This document shows, in pieces, positions 22,175-30,060 of a stretch of 64,000 bases of DNA (positions are counted from its first letter, which is position 1; each line of letters starts with the position of its first letter). Below the pieces are notes generated by a model. That model searched no databases. It was not told the origin of the DNA and saw only the letters and a list, made by a program, of their open reading frames with translations. The stretch lies in the NCBI GenBank assembly GCA_963714145.1, contig OY970235.1:496001-560000 (forward strand), read 5' to 3'. A program made the translations under genes and the position numbers. The DNA is from JBBWZH01 sp035544115 (GTDB lineage Bacteria; Actinomycetota; Actinomycetes; Mycobacteriales; CADCTP01).

Positions 22175-23644
22175 ATGACCGAGATCCAGCAAGCCACCTC
22201 CGCCCGGCTCGGCCCGGACCCGGCGTCCAGCCCGGCCGCTGACCCCGGCTCGGCCGCCGACCCCGGTCCAGCCGCCGACCCTGGCTCGGCCCCTGGCTCG
22301 GCCCCTGGCTCGGCCGCTGGCCCCGGCTGGGCCCCCGGTTCGGTCCCCGGCTTGGCCGCTGACCCCGGTTCGGCCGGCGGCCCAGCTGCCGACCCTGGCT
22401 CGGCCCGCGACGTGGCCGCTGACGCTGGCTCGGCCGCTGACCCCGGATCGGTCCCCGGCTTGGCCGCTGACCCCGGTTCGGCCGGCGGCCCAGCCGCCGA
22501 CCCTGGCTCGGCCCGCGACGTGGCCGCTCACGCCGGCCCGGCCGCTGACCCCGGTTCGGTTCGCGGCCCGGCCGCTGACGCCGGCTCGGCCCCCGGCCCG
22601 AACAGCGGGCCAGGGGTCTGGCTCGGCCCCGGCCCGGCGGCCGCCCCCGGTCCGGCCGCCGCCCCCGGCCCCGCCTCCCGGCCGGGCCCGGCACCGCTCC
22701 CGGGGCCCGGCCCGAACACCGGACCAGGCACCCGGGTCGGCCAGGCGGCCCGGCCCGGCCCGGGCGATGGGCTGGCGACCGGGTTCGGTCCGGACGTCCG
22801 GCCGGAGCCGCGTGGCGACGGGCGGCCGGCCCGCGATGGCGGCGCCGGGGCGCGCCCGCCGGCGGTGGTTCGAGGTTCGGACGCCGCAACGCTGGGCCGG
22901 CCGGACGCGATGGACGGTCCGGGGGCGCTGCCGTGGAGCCGGGTGCTGCTGAAGCTGTCCGGTGAGGCGCTGTCCGGCGGGGGCGGGCTCGGCGTCGACC
23001 CGAATGTGGTCTCGCTGATCGCCAAGCAGGTGGCGGCGGTGGCCCGGGCCGGCGTACAGGTGGCGATCGTGGTCGGCGGCGGCAACTACTTCCGGGGCGC
23101 GGAACTGTCCGACCGCGGCATGGACCGGGCCCGCGCCGACTACATGGGCATCCTCGGCACCGTGATCAACTGTCTGGCCCTGCAGGACTTCCTGGAGAAG
23201 CAGGACATCGAGGTCCGGGTGCAGACCGCGATCACGATGGGCCAGGTGGCCGAGCCGTACATCCCGCTGCGGGCGATCCGGCACCTGGAGAAGGGCCGCG
23301 TGGTGATCTTCGGCGGCGGCCTCGGGGTGCCTTACTTCTCGACCGACACCTGCGCCGCGCAGCGCGCCATGGAGATCCACTGCCAGGTGCTGCTGATGGG
23401 CAAGAACGGCGTGGCCGGGGTCTACAGCGCCGACCCCCGGCTGCATCCGGACGCCACCCTCTACCGCACGCTGCGGTACGAGGAGGTGCTGCTGGCCGGG
23501 TTGAAGGTGGCCGACGCGACCGCGTTCAGCCTCTGCATGGACAACGACCTGCCCATCGTCGTGTTCGATCTACTCACTGAGGGCAACATCGCCCGCGCTG
23601 TCGCTGGTGAGAGGATCGGCACACTCGTGAATTCGACCGGTTAG
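22175..23644 (+). CDS. pyrH: Uridylate kinase with a ~250-residue repeat-rich N-terminal extension
   Basis: PyrH phosphorylates UMP to UDP. The kinase core begins near residue 255 (LPWSRVLLKLSGEALSGG) and has VVGGGNYFRGAELSDRGMDR, the family block ITMGQVAEPYIPLRAIRHLE and LYRTLRYEEVLLAGLKVAD. Before it lie about 250 residues of Ala/Asp/Pro/Gly/Ser repeats, including a 108-bp (36-residue) direct repeat. I chose ATG 22175 because GAGGAGG sits 10 nt upstream and MTEIQQATSAR looks like a normal actinomycete PyrH start. A shorter form from ATG 22910 (244 residues, normal length) has no ribosome-binding site. The UMP kinase assignment is firm; the extension is less so. Confidence 0.92.
   Translation: MTEIQQATSARLGPDPASSPAADPGSAADPGPAADPGSAPGSAPGSAAGPGWAPGSVPGLAADPGSAGGPAADPGSARDVAADAGSAADPGSVPGLAADPGSAGGPAADPGSARDVAAHAGPAADPGSVRGPAADAGSAPGPNSGPGVWLGPGPAAAPGPAAAPGPASRPGPAPLPGPGPNTGPGTRVGQAARPGPGDGLATGFGPDVRPEPRGDGRPARDGGAGARPPAVVRGSDAATLGRPDAMDGPGALPWSRVLLKLSGEALSGGGGLGVDPNVVSLIAKQVAAVARAGVQVAIVVGGGNYFRGAELSDRGMDRARADYMGILGTVINCLALQDFLEKQDIEVRVQTAITMGQVAEPYIPLRAIRHLEKGRVVIFGGGLGVPYFSTDTCAAQRAMEIHCQVLLMGKNGVAGVYSADPRLHPDATLYRTLRYEEVLLAGLKVADATAFSLCMDNDLPIVVFDLLTEGNIARAVAGERIGTLVNSTG
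22341..22560 (+). repeat. 108-bp in-frame direct repeat in pyrH
   Basis: Two copies start at 22341 and 22449 (CGGTCCCCGG...), encoding PGLAADPGSAGG, PAADPGSARDVA and a DAGSAADPGSV linker. The copies differ by a few substitutions, about half synonymous, and shorter 18-bp ADPGSA units surround them. Confidence 0.75.
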
Positions 23645-23698
23645 ACCCCGGGCACAGCACACCGTCGCCACCGCCGCGGATCGCATCAGGAGGCCAGA

Positions 23699-24256
23699 GT
23701 GATCGACGACACGCTCCTTGAGGCCGAGGAGAAGATGGACAAGGCGGTCTCCGTGGCCCGGGAAGACCTCGGAACGCTGCGCACCGGTCGGGCCAGCCCG
23801 CAGATGTTCGCCCGGCTGCACGTGGACTACTACGGCTCGGCCACCCCGATCCCGCAGATGGCGTCCATCAACGTGCCCGAGGCGCGGATGGCGGTGATCA
23901 AGCCGTACGACCCGAACCAGTTGAACGCGATCGAGAAGGCCATCCGCGACTCCGACCTCGGGGTCAACCCGACCAACGACGGCATGATCATCCGGGTGGT
24001 GTTCCCGCAGTTGACCGAGGAGCGCCGGCGTGACCTGGTGAAGGTGGCCCGGCACAAGGGCGAGGAGGCGAAGGTCTCCATCCGCAACGTCCGCCGGCAC
24101 GCCAAGGACGCGTTGGACAAGCTGGCCAAGGACGGCGAGGTCGGTGAGGACGAGGTCCGCCGGGCGGAGAAGGAGCTGGACGAGACGACCTCGAAGTACG
24201 TCACGCACGTCGACGAGGTCGTCAAGCACAAGGAAGCCGAACTTCTCGAGGTCTGA
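23699..24256 (+). CDS. frr: Ribosome recycling factor
   Basis: RRF splits post-termination ribosomes together with EF-G. The 185-residue protein is full length: MDKAVSVAREDLGTLRTGRA, IPQMASINVPEARMAVIKPY, LTEERRRDLVKVARHKGEEA and the C-terminal helix LDETTSKYVTHVDEVVKHKE. The GTG start has AGGAGG 5-12 nt upstream (23690s). It follows pyrH by 54 bp in the usual order. Confidence 0.97.
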   Translation: MIDDTLLEAEEKMDKAVSVAREDLGTLRTGRASPQMFARLHVDYYGSATPIPQMASINVPEARMAVIKPYDPNQLNAIEKAIRDSDLGVNPTNDGMIIRVVFPQLTEERRRDLVKVARHKGEEAKVSIRNVRRHAKDALDKLAKDGEVGEDEVRRAEKELDETTSKYVTHVDEVVKHKEAELLEV

Positions 24257-24325
24257 GGTCGGCGGGGATCCCGGCCGGTTCCGGCCGGCGCGACGGGTGG
24301 GGGCGACGTGGTCGGGGGTGGGGTG

Positions 24326-25165
24326 ATGGCGGGCGCTCCGCCGGCGCCGCGGCGCGGCCGGGCCGGCCGCAATCTGCCGGCCGCGATCGGGATCGGCCTC
24401 GGCCTCGGCGGGCTCGTGCTGGCCGGGCTGTTCACCTACCGGCTCGGCTTCGTCATCCTGCTCGTGGTCGTGATCGCGGCCGCGATCTGGGAGATCACCC
24501 GGGCGGTGAGCCGGGCCGAGGCGCGGCCGCCGCTGATCCCGTTGCTGGTCGGCGGCGTCGCGATGGACCTGCTGGCCTGGTACCGCGGCTCCGAGGCGCT
24601 GGCCGTCGCGTTCCTGCTGACCGCGCTCGGCTGCCTGGTCTGGCGGCTGGCCGAGGGACCGGTCGGCTACCTGCGGGATGTCTCCACGGCCGTGTTCATC
24701 GCGCTGTACGTGCCGTTCCTGGCCGGCTTCGCGGTGCTGCTGACCGTGCCGGGGGACGGCGCCCGGCGGGTGGTCACGTTCATCGCGACCGTGGTGTGCA
24801 GCGACGTCGGCGGCTACGTCACCGGTGTGTTCCTCGGCCGGCACCCGATGGCGCCGACGGTCAGCCCGAAGAAGTCCTGGGAGGGCTTCACCGGTTCGGT
24901 ACTGGCCTGCGTGCTGGCCGGGGTGATCTTCCTGCACTTCTACTTCCACGCCCCGTGGTGGCAGGGGGCCCTGTACGGGCTGGCGATCGCGGTCACCGCG
25001 ACCCTCGGCGACCTAGGCGAGTCGATGCTGAAGCGGGATCTCGGCATCAAGGACATGGGCCACCTGCTGCCCGGCCACGGCGGCGTGATGGACCGGCTCG
25101 ACTCGCTGCTGCCGGCCGCCGCGGTCGCCTACCTGCTGCTGTCCGCCTTCGCCCCGACCGGCTGA
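24326..25165 (+). CDS. cdsA: Phosphatidate cytidylyltransferase (CDP-diglyceride synthase)
   Basis: CdsA makes CDP-diacylglycerol from phosphatidate and CTP. About eight hydrophobic segments span the 279 residues, starting AIGIGLGLGGLVLAGLF. The family signature LGESMLKRDLGIKDMGHLLPGHGGVMDRLDS is at the C-terminal end (read as LKRDLGIKDMGHLLP then GHGGVMDRLDS), with conserved SPKKSWEGFTGS before it. The start is ATG 24326; a GTG at 24308 would add six residues. Confidence 0.95.
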   Translation: MAGAPPAPRRGRAGRNLPAAIGIGLGLGGLVLAGLFTYRLGFVILLVVVIAAAIWEITRAVSRAEARPPLIPLLVGGVAMDLLAWYRGSEALAVAFLLTALGCLVWRLAEGPVGYLRDVSTAVFIALYVPFLAGFAVLLTVPGDGARRVVTFIATVVCSDVGGYVTGVFLGRHPMAPTVSPKKSWEGFTGSVLACVLAGVIFLHFYFHAPWWQGALYGLAIAVTATLGDLGESMLKRDLGIKDMGHLLPGHGGVMDRLDSLLPAAAVAYLLLSAFAPTG

Positions 25166-25309
25166 CCCGCCGGCCCGGCCCGGCCCGGCCGGCCTGGCCG
25201 GCTCGCTCCCGGCCCGGCCGGCCCGCTCCCGGCCCGCTAGCCTGCCGCCGGCCCGACCGACCTGCCGACCCGCCGGCCCCGACCCGGCGTCTGCGACACT
25301 GAGTAAGCG

Positions 25310-26419
25310 ATGACCGCGCTACCTCTAGTTTTCGATGCCCCGCGCCGTGCCCTGCCGCCGCGTCACCTCGCCGACCTCAGCCCGGCCGAGCGTCGCGCGG
25401 CGGTGGCCGAGCTCGGCGAGCCGGCGTACCGGGCCAACCAGCTGTCCGCGCACTACTTCGGCCGGTTGGCCGACGACCCGGCCACGATGACCGACCTGCC
25501 GGCCGCCGCCCGCGACCGGCTCGCCGGGGCACTGCTGCCGCCGCTGCTGACCGTTGTCCGGCACGTTGCCTGCGACGACGGCACCACCCGCAAGACGCTC
25601 TGGCGCGGGCACGACGGGACGCTGCTGGAGAGCGTGCTGATGCGCTACCCGGACCGGGTCACGCTCTGCGTCTCCAGCCAGGCCGGCTGCGGAATGGCCT
25701 GCCCGTTCTGCGCCACCGGGCAGGCCGGGCTGACCCGCAACCTGTCCACGGCGGAGATCGTCGAGCAGGTACTGGCCGGGGCGCGCGCGGTGCGGCGGGG
25801 CGAGGTCGGGCCGCCGGCCCGGCTGTCCAACGTCGTGTTCATGGGTATGGGCGAGCCGCTGGCGAACTACGGCCGGGTGCTCGGCGCCGTCCGCCGGCTC
25901 ACCGACCCGGCGCCGGACGGGCTGGGCCTGGCCCAGCGGTCGATCACCGTGTCGACGGTCGGCCTGGTGCCGGCCATGCGCCGGCTCGCGGACGAGGACC
26001 TGCAGGTCACGCTCGCGGTCAGCCTGCACGCGCCGGACGACGAGCTGCGCGACACGCTGGTGCCGGTGAACACCCGCTGGAACGTCGCCGAGGTGCTGGA
26101 CGCCGCCGCGCGCTACGCGCAGCGCTCCGGTCGCCGCGTCTCGATCGAGTACGCGTTGATCCGGGACGTGAACGACCAGCCGCGGCGTGCCGACCTGCTC
26201 GGCCGGCTGCTGCGCGACCGGATCGGCGGCGCGCTCGCGCACGTGAACCTGATCCCGCTGAACCCCACCCCGGGCAGCGAGTGGGACGCCAGCCCGCGCC
26301 GGGCGCAGCGGGAGTTCGTCGACCGGCTACGCGCGCACGGGGTGTCGACCACGGTGCGGGACACCCGCGGCCGGGAGATCGCCGGCGCCTGCGGCCAACT
26401 CGCCGCCGCCGACGCCTGA
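25310..26419 (+). CDS. rlmN: 23S rRNA (adenine-2503-C2)-methyltransferase RlmN
   Basis: This radical-SAM enzyme methylates A2503 of 23S rRNA and A37 of some tRNAs. The 369-residue protein has the iron-sulfur motif CGMACPFCATGQAG (CxxxCxxC), the SAM-binding GMGEPLANY, and the C-terminal catalytic cysteine region TVRDTRGREIAGACGQL. It starts 145 bp after cdsA, past a CCGGCCC-rich stretch in which I see nothing else. Confidence 0.95.
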   Translation: MTALPLVFDAPRRALPPRHLADLSPAERRAAVAELGEPAYRANQLSAHYFGRLADDPATMTDLPAAARDRLAGALLPPLLTVVRHVACDDGTTRKTLWRGHDGTLLESVLMRYPDRVTLCVSSQAGCGMACPFCATGQAGLTRNLSTAEIVEQVLAGARAVRRGEVGPPARLSNVVFMGMGEPLANYGRVLGAVRRLTDPAPDGLGLAQRSITVSTVGLVPAMRRLADEDLQVTLAVSLHAPDDELRDTLVPVNTRWNVAEVLDAAARYAQRSGRRVSIEYALIRDVNDQPRRADLLGRLLRDRIGGALAHVNLIPLNPTPGSEWDASPRRAQREFVDRLRAHGVSTTVRDTRGREIAGACGQLAAADA

Positions 26420-26469
26420 CGGCGCCCGGCCCGGCCCGGCGGGACCGGAACTGCGGTGACCGGGCAGCC

Positions 26470-26575
26470 AAATAGCTACTGGCCGCACCGCGGGGTCCGC
26501 GGGGGCTCGGCCCCCGCGGCCAGCATGACGGGCGAGCCAGGCGAGCGCTCTCCGCGAGCAGACTCCGGCCGAGGC
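26470..26575 (-). repeat. Single inverted copy of the rplS-downstream repeat, with terminator-like hairpin
   Basis: Read on the minus strand this matches the array at 1841-2205: an identical 28-bp block (26540-26567) and then the GC-rich hairpin CCGCGGGGG, CTCGG loop, CCCCCGCGG (26497-26519). It lies between the ends of rlmN (+) and the DUF2631 gene (-), following the latter's stop as the first array follows rplS. The hairpin could terminate both genes. Confidence 0.7.
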
Positions 26576-26589
26576 GGTCCTGGTACGGC

Positions 26590-26847
26590 TCAGGACCGCC
26601 AGGCGTTCTTCCGCCGGTGCCAGTCGAGACCGAGCAGGATCGCCAGCAGCGCGGCGAAGCCGTCCACCCAGATCATCTCGGTACGGCTGTAACGGGTGGT
26701 GAAGTTGAGCACGATCAGCGCGCCGATGCAGAGCACCCCGGCGACCCGGGCCCACTTGCCGAACTCGGCGTGCCAGCCCCAGTCCTCCGGCTGCTCGTGC
26801 CGGTGCTCGGGCGCGTCCCCGTCACTGTGCGCCTCGTCGATCGACAC
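26590..26847 (-). CDS. DUF2631 family small membrane protein
   Basis: The 85-residue protein VSIDEAHSDGDAPEHRHEQP continues EDWGWHAEFGKWARVAGVL, with two hydrophobic stretches (about residues 34-50 and 59-74) and a basic end LDWHRRKNAW. It matches the actinobacterial DUF2631 family, of unknown role. The GTG start is set by GAGGAGG 5-12 nt upstream on the minus strand; a longer frame through the protease region is not real. Confidence 0.85.
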   Translation of the reverse strand: MSIDEAHSDGDAPEHRHEQPEDWGWHAEFGKWARVAGVLCIGALIVLNFTTRYSRTEMIWVDGFAALLAILLGLDWHRRKNAWRS

Positions 26848-26900
26848 CGGACACCCTCCTCGTCTGAAGTAGGTGCTCATCATCGCAGGCCCGGCCGGGC

Positions 26901-27863
26901 TCACCAGTGTTGGGCGGCGGCGTAGAGCGCTGCCGCGGTGGCGCCCAGCCGGGGGCCCCAGATCGTGCCGCGCATGCCCTGGTACGAGAAGCTGGTCAGG
27001 GAGTAGACGACGCCGATGCCGGTGGTCGAGAAGCTGGTGAGCCAGGGCCCGCCGCTGGCGCCGGCGGTCATCGTGCAGGCCAGCCCCAGCGCCGGCGTGC
27101 CGAACGGGTCGGCCCTGCTGCTGCCCCGGCAGAACGTGGCGCGGCGGCCGGCGTCCGGGGCGGCGCCGGGGTAGCCGAACGCCCAGACGTACCGGCCCGG
27201 CCCCAGCCCGAATTCCACCGGCAGGCCGCCCACCACGTCGCCGAGATGCTGGCCGTCCAGCGTGTTCAGGACGGCGAAACCGATGTCGTCCGGGGCCCGG
27301 CCGGTGTGCACCCAGCCGGTCGGGGCGGCCAGCCGGCGCGCCGTCCAGGTCCCGAACGGCCGGCGGCCGGCCCGGTAGCCGGGGACGAACACCCAGTTCC
27401 GCGCGTACGGCCCGGGGCCGGCGTTGACGCAGTGGCCGGCGGTGAGCACGGTGTCCTGGTTGCGGCTGCGGACCGCGGTGCCGGAACAGGAATAGTCCTG
27501 GCCGCGCAGGGTGAAGAAGACCCGGCCGACCGCTCGGGTGACCTCGCCGCCGCCGTTCCACGGGGTGGCCCGGGTGACCGGCCGCGGGTCGACCTGGCGC
27601 AGCGGCCGCAGCGGTGTGGCGTGCCGCCGGGCCCGGCCGCCGAGGCCGGCGCCGGTCTGCGGGTCGGCGTCCGGCCGGGCCGCGCGGCGCATCCGCCCGT
27701 CCGTCCAGTACGCCTGGACCGCCGACTGCTCGGTCGCGGTGATCGCGGCGGGCGCCGAGTCGAGCGGCTCGGCGGCGCCGTCGACCGGCGCCGGCGCGAG
27801 CCGGGCGGAGGCGGGGGTGATCACGACGAGAGAGACCAGCAGCAGTGCCCCCACGACACGCAT
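26901..27863 (-). CDS. Secreted trypsin/V8-like serine protease
   Basis: The 320-residue protein has a signal peptide (residues 1-21, MRVVGALLLVSLVVITPASA), a propeptide-like stretch, then a chymotrypsin-fold domain with the triad His in DTVLTAGHCVN, Asp in APDDIGFAVLN and Ser in CTMTAGASGGPWL. Cysteines around His and Ser suggest disulfides, fitting export. The substrate is unknown. A recognisable promoter lies 32 nt upstream. Confidence 0.9.
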   Translation of the reverse strand: MRVVGALLLVSLVVITPASARLAPAPVDGAAEPLDSAPAAITATEQSAVQAYWTDGRMRRAARPDADPQTGAGLGGRARRHATPLRPLRQVDPRPVTRATPWNGGGEVTRAVGRVFFTLRGQDYSCSGTAVRSRNQDTVLTAGHCVNAGPGPYARNWVFVPGYRAGRRPFGTWTARRLAAPTGWVHTGRAPDDIGFAVLNTLDGQHLGDVVGGLPVEFGLGPGRYVWAFGYPGAAPDAGRRATFCRGSSRADPFGTPALGLACTMTAGASGGPWLTSFSTTGIGVVYSLTSFSYQGMRGTIWGPRLGATAAALYAAAQHW

Positions 27864-27894
27864 GGCAGCGGACCTCCACCGACTGTCGTGACCA

Positions 27895-27923
27895 ATTGTA
27901 GTCGATCAACGACTTACAGTAAG
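27895..27923 (-). promoter_or_regulatory. Promoter of the secreted protease, with a short palindrome
   Basis: On the minus strand, TTACTG (27922-27917), a 16-bp spacer and TACAAT (27900-27895) lie just upstream of the protease gene. The -35 overlaps a perfect 11-nt palindrome, CTTAC-T-GTAAG (27913-27923), which could be an operator. Confidence 0.5.
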
Positions 27924-28012
27924 AGAAGGAGCGCATGGGAGCAACCGGCTCGCCTCCCGCGGGCCGCCGCTCGGCCCGCGGTCCGCGGGACGCCGGTCCG
28001 CTGGGCCCCAGG

Positions 28013-28116
28013 CCCGGTCTGCTGGCCCGGTCTGCTGGCCCGGTCTGCTGGCCCGGTCTGCTGGCCCGGTCTGCTGGCCCGGTCTGCTGGCCCGGTCTGC
28101 TGGGCCGGTCTGCTGA
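28013..28116. repeat. 13-bp tandem repeat, eight copies
   Basis: CCCGGTCTGCTGG starts at 28013, 28026, 28039, 28052, 28065, 28078 and 28091, with a variant copy at 28104. It lies in the 326-bp gap between the protease and aminotransferase genes, downstream of the latter. The unit is not a multiple of three, so it is not coding. An apparent reading frame from an ATG at 27935 (with AAGGAG upstream) runs through it and then antisense to the aminotransferase; I reject it. Confidence 0.8.
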
Positions 28117-28189
28117 GGCCCGGGCCCGGTCTACCGGGCCCGGGCTGCTGGACGCCGGTCTGGGCCCTGGGTCCGGTCGGCTGGGCCGG

Positions 28190-29590
28190 CTAGATCCGGC
28201 TCCAGGCTTCGGTGAGCACCGAGCGGAGGATCTGTTCGATCTCGTCGAACTGGGTCTGGTCGCAGACCAGCGGCGGCGCCAACTGGACGACCGGGTCGCC
28301 GCGGTCGTCGGCGCGGCAGTAGAGGCCGGCGTCGAACAGGGCGCCGGAGAGGAACCCGCGCAACAGCCGCTCGGACTCCTCGTCGTCGAAGGTCTCCCGG
28401 GTGGTCTTGTCCTTGACCAGTTCCAGGCCGTAGAAGAAGCCGGCGCCGCGGACCTCGCCGACGATCGGCAGGTCGAGCAGCTTCTCCAGGGTGGCGCGGA
28501 AGGCGGCCTCGGAGCGCAGCACGTGCCCGCACAGGTCCTCGCGGTCGAACAGGTCCAGGTTCGCCAGCGCCACGGCAGCCGATACCGGGTGCCCGCCGAA
28601 CGTGAAGCCGTGCAGGTACGAGGTGGCGCCGGAGAGGAACGGTTCCATCAGCCGGTCGGAGACGAGCATCGCGCCGATCGGGGAGTAGCCGGACGTCATG
28701 CCCTTGGCGCAGGTGATGATGTCGGGCTGGTAGCCGTACCGGTCGGCGGCGAACATGTGCCCGAGCCGGCCGAACGCGCAGATCACCTCGTCCGAGACGA
28801 GCAGCACGCCGTACTTGTCGCAGATCTCGCGGACCCGGTCGAAGTAGCCGGCCGGCGGCGGGAAGCAGCCACCCGAGTTCTGCACCGGCTCCAGGAAGAC
28901 CGCGCACACCGTCTCGGGCCCCTCGTACTGGATGAGCCGCTCGATGTCGTCGGCGCAGTCCAGCGTGCAGGCAGCCAGGTGGGAGCAGGTGTGGCAGCGG
29001 TACCGGTTGGTGTTCATCACCTTGTGCGCGCCGGGCACGAGCGGCTCGAAGTCCTGCTTGGCGGCCGGGATGCCGGTGATCGACAGCGCCCCCATCGTGG
29101 TGCCGTGGTAGGCGATCGACCGGCTGATCACCTTGTACCGGTTCGGCTGGCCGGTCAGCTTGAAGTACTGCCGGGCCAGCTTCCAGGCGCTCTCCACCGC
29201 CTCGCCGCCGCCGGTGGTGAAGAAGACCCGGTTCAGGTCGCCCGGGGTGAGGCTGGCCAGCCGCTCGGCCAGCTCGATCGCCTTCGGGTGCGAGTAGCTC
29301 CAGAGCGGGAAGAACGCCAGCTCGGCGGCCTGCTTGTAGGCCGCCTCGGCCAGTTCGACCCGGCCGTGCCCGGCCTGCACCACGAACAGGCCGGACAGCC
29401 CGTCGAGGTAGCGCCGGCCGTGCGAGTCCCAGATGTAGGGGCCCTCGCCGCGGACGATCACCGGCACCTGCCGGTCCGCGTACGAGGACATCCGGGTGAA
29501 GTGCATCCACAGGTGATCGCGGGCGCTGGCCGACAGCGCGTCCGCGTCGGGCAGCGGGGCGGAGGTGGGCCCGTTCGGCGTCGTGGTCAT
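28190..29590 (-). CDS. Class III (omega) aminotransferase with a cysteine cluster
   Basis: This PLP enzyme of 466 residues moves an amino group from an omega-amino donor such as putrescine, GABA or a similar compound to a keto acid. Motifs are FFTTGGGEAVESAWKLARQY, SIAYHGTTMGALSITG, LLVSDEVICAFGR and the PLP lysine in IITCAKGMTSGYSPIGA. An unusual insert RYRCHTCSHLAACTLDCADD (near residue 195) has four cysteines spaced like a metal site. It overlaps the Lrp regulator gene by 4 bp, which itself overlaps an APC permease, forming one operon; polyamine or amino-acid catabolism is the likely theme. Confidence 0.88.
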   Translation of the reverse strand: MTTTPNGPTSAPLPDADALSASARDHLWMHFTRMSSYADRQVPVIVRGEGPYIWDSHGRRYLDGLSGLFVVQAGHGRVELAEAAYKQAAELAFFPLWSYSHPKAIELAERLASLTPGDLNRVFFTTGGGEAVESAWKLARQYFKLTGQPNRYKVISRSIAYHGTTMGALSITGIPAAKQDFEPLVPGAHKVMNTNRYRCHTCSHLAACTLDCADDIERLIQYEGPETVCAVFLEPVQNSGGCFPPPAGYFDRVREICDKYGVLLVSDEVICAFGRLGHMFAADRYGYQPDIITCAKGMTSGYSPIGAMLVSDRLMEPFLSGATSYLHGFTFGGHPVSAAVALANLDLFDREDLCGHVLRSEAAFRATLEKLLDLPIVGEVRGAGFFYGLELVKDKTTRETFDDEESERLLRGFLSGALFDAGLYCRADDRGDPVVQLAPPLVCDQTQFDEIEQILRSVLTEAWSRI

Positions 29591-30060
29591 CGCGTCCCCC
29601 AGGAGTAGGTCTGCTTTGCCAGCTTGAGGTAGACGAATGTCTCGGTATCCCGGACGCCGGGCAGGCTGCGGATCCGTTCGGACAGCAGCCGGAGCAGGTG
29701 GTCGTCGTCCTCGCAGACGACCTCGAGCAGGATGTCGAACGAGCCGGCCGTGATCACCACGTAGTCGACCTCGTCGATCTCGGCCAGCCGGTCCGCCGCG
29801 GCGACCAGGTCACCGTCCACCCGGACGCCGATCATGGCCTGCCGGGCGAAGCCGACCTGCATCGGATCGGTGACCGCGACCACCTGCATCACGCCCGCGT
29901 CGATCAGCCGCTGCACCCGCTGCCGCACCGCGGCCTCGGACAGCCCCACGGCCTTGGCCAGCGCCGCGTACGAGCACCGGCCGTCCCGCTGCAGCTCTTC
30001 GATGATCTTCTTGTTGACCTCGTCGGTGAGCGCCGGTGACCGGGTCGGCCGTGCGGTCAC
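29587..30060 (-). CDS. Lrp/AsnC family transcriptional regulator
   Basis: The 157-residue protein has an N-terminal winged helix-turn-helix (LTDEVNKKIIEELQRDGRCS, AVGLSEAAVRQRVQRLIDAG) and a C-terminal RAM ligand-binding domain (VDYVVITAGSFDILLEVVCE). Such proteins sense an amino acid and control adjacent genes. It overlaps both neighbours by 4 bp (permease before, aminotransferase after), so it probably regulates this operon and perhaps the divergent dehydrogenase operon. Confidence 0.92.
   Translation of the reverse strand: MTARPTRSPALTDEVNKKIIEELQRDGRCSYAALAKAVGLSEAAVRQRVQRLIDAGVMQVVAVTDPMQVGFARQAMIGVRVDGDLVAAADRLAEIDEVDYVVITAGSFDILLEVVCEDDDHLLRLLSERIRSLPGVRDTETFVYLKLAKQTYSWGTR

Noticed and set aside
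27935..29608. 557-codon plus-strand frame starting after AAGGAG
   Set aside because: It runs through a 13-bp tandem repeat and then antisense to a clear aminotransferase gene.
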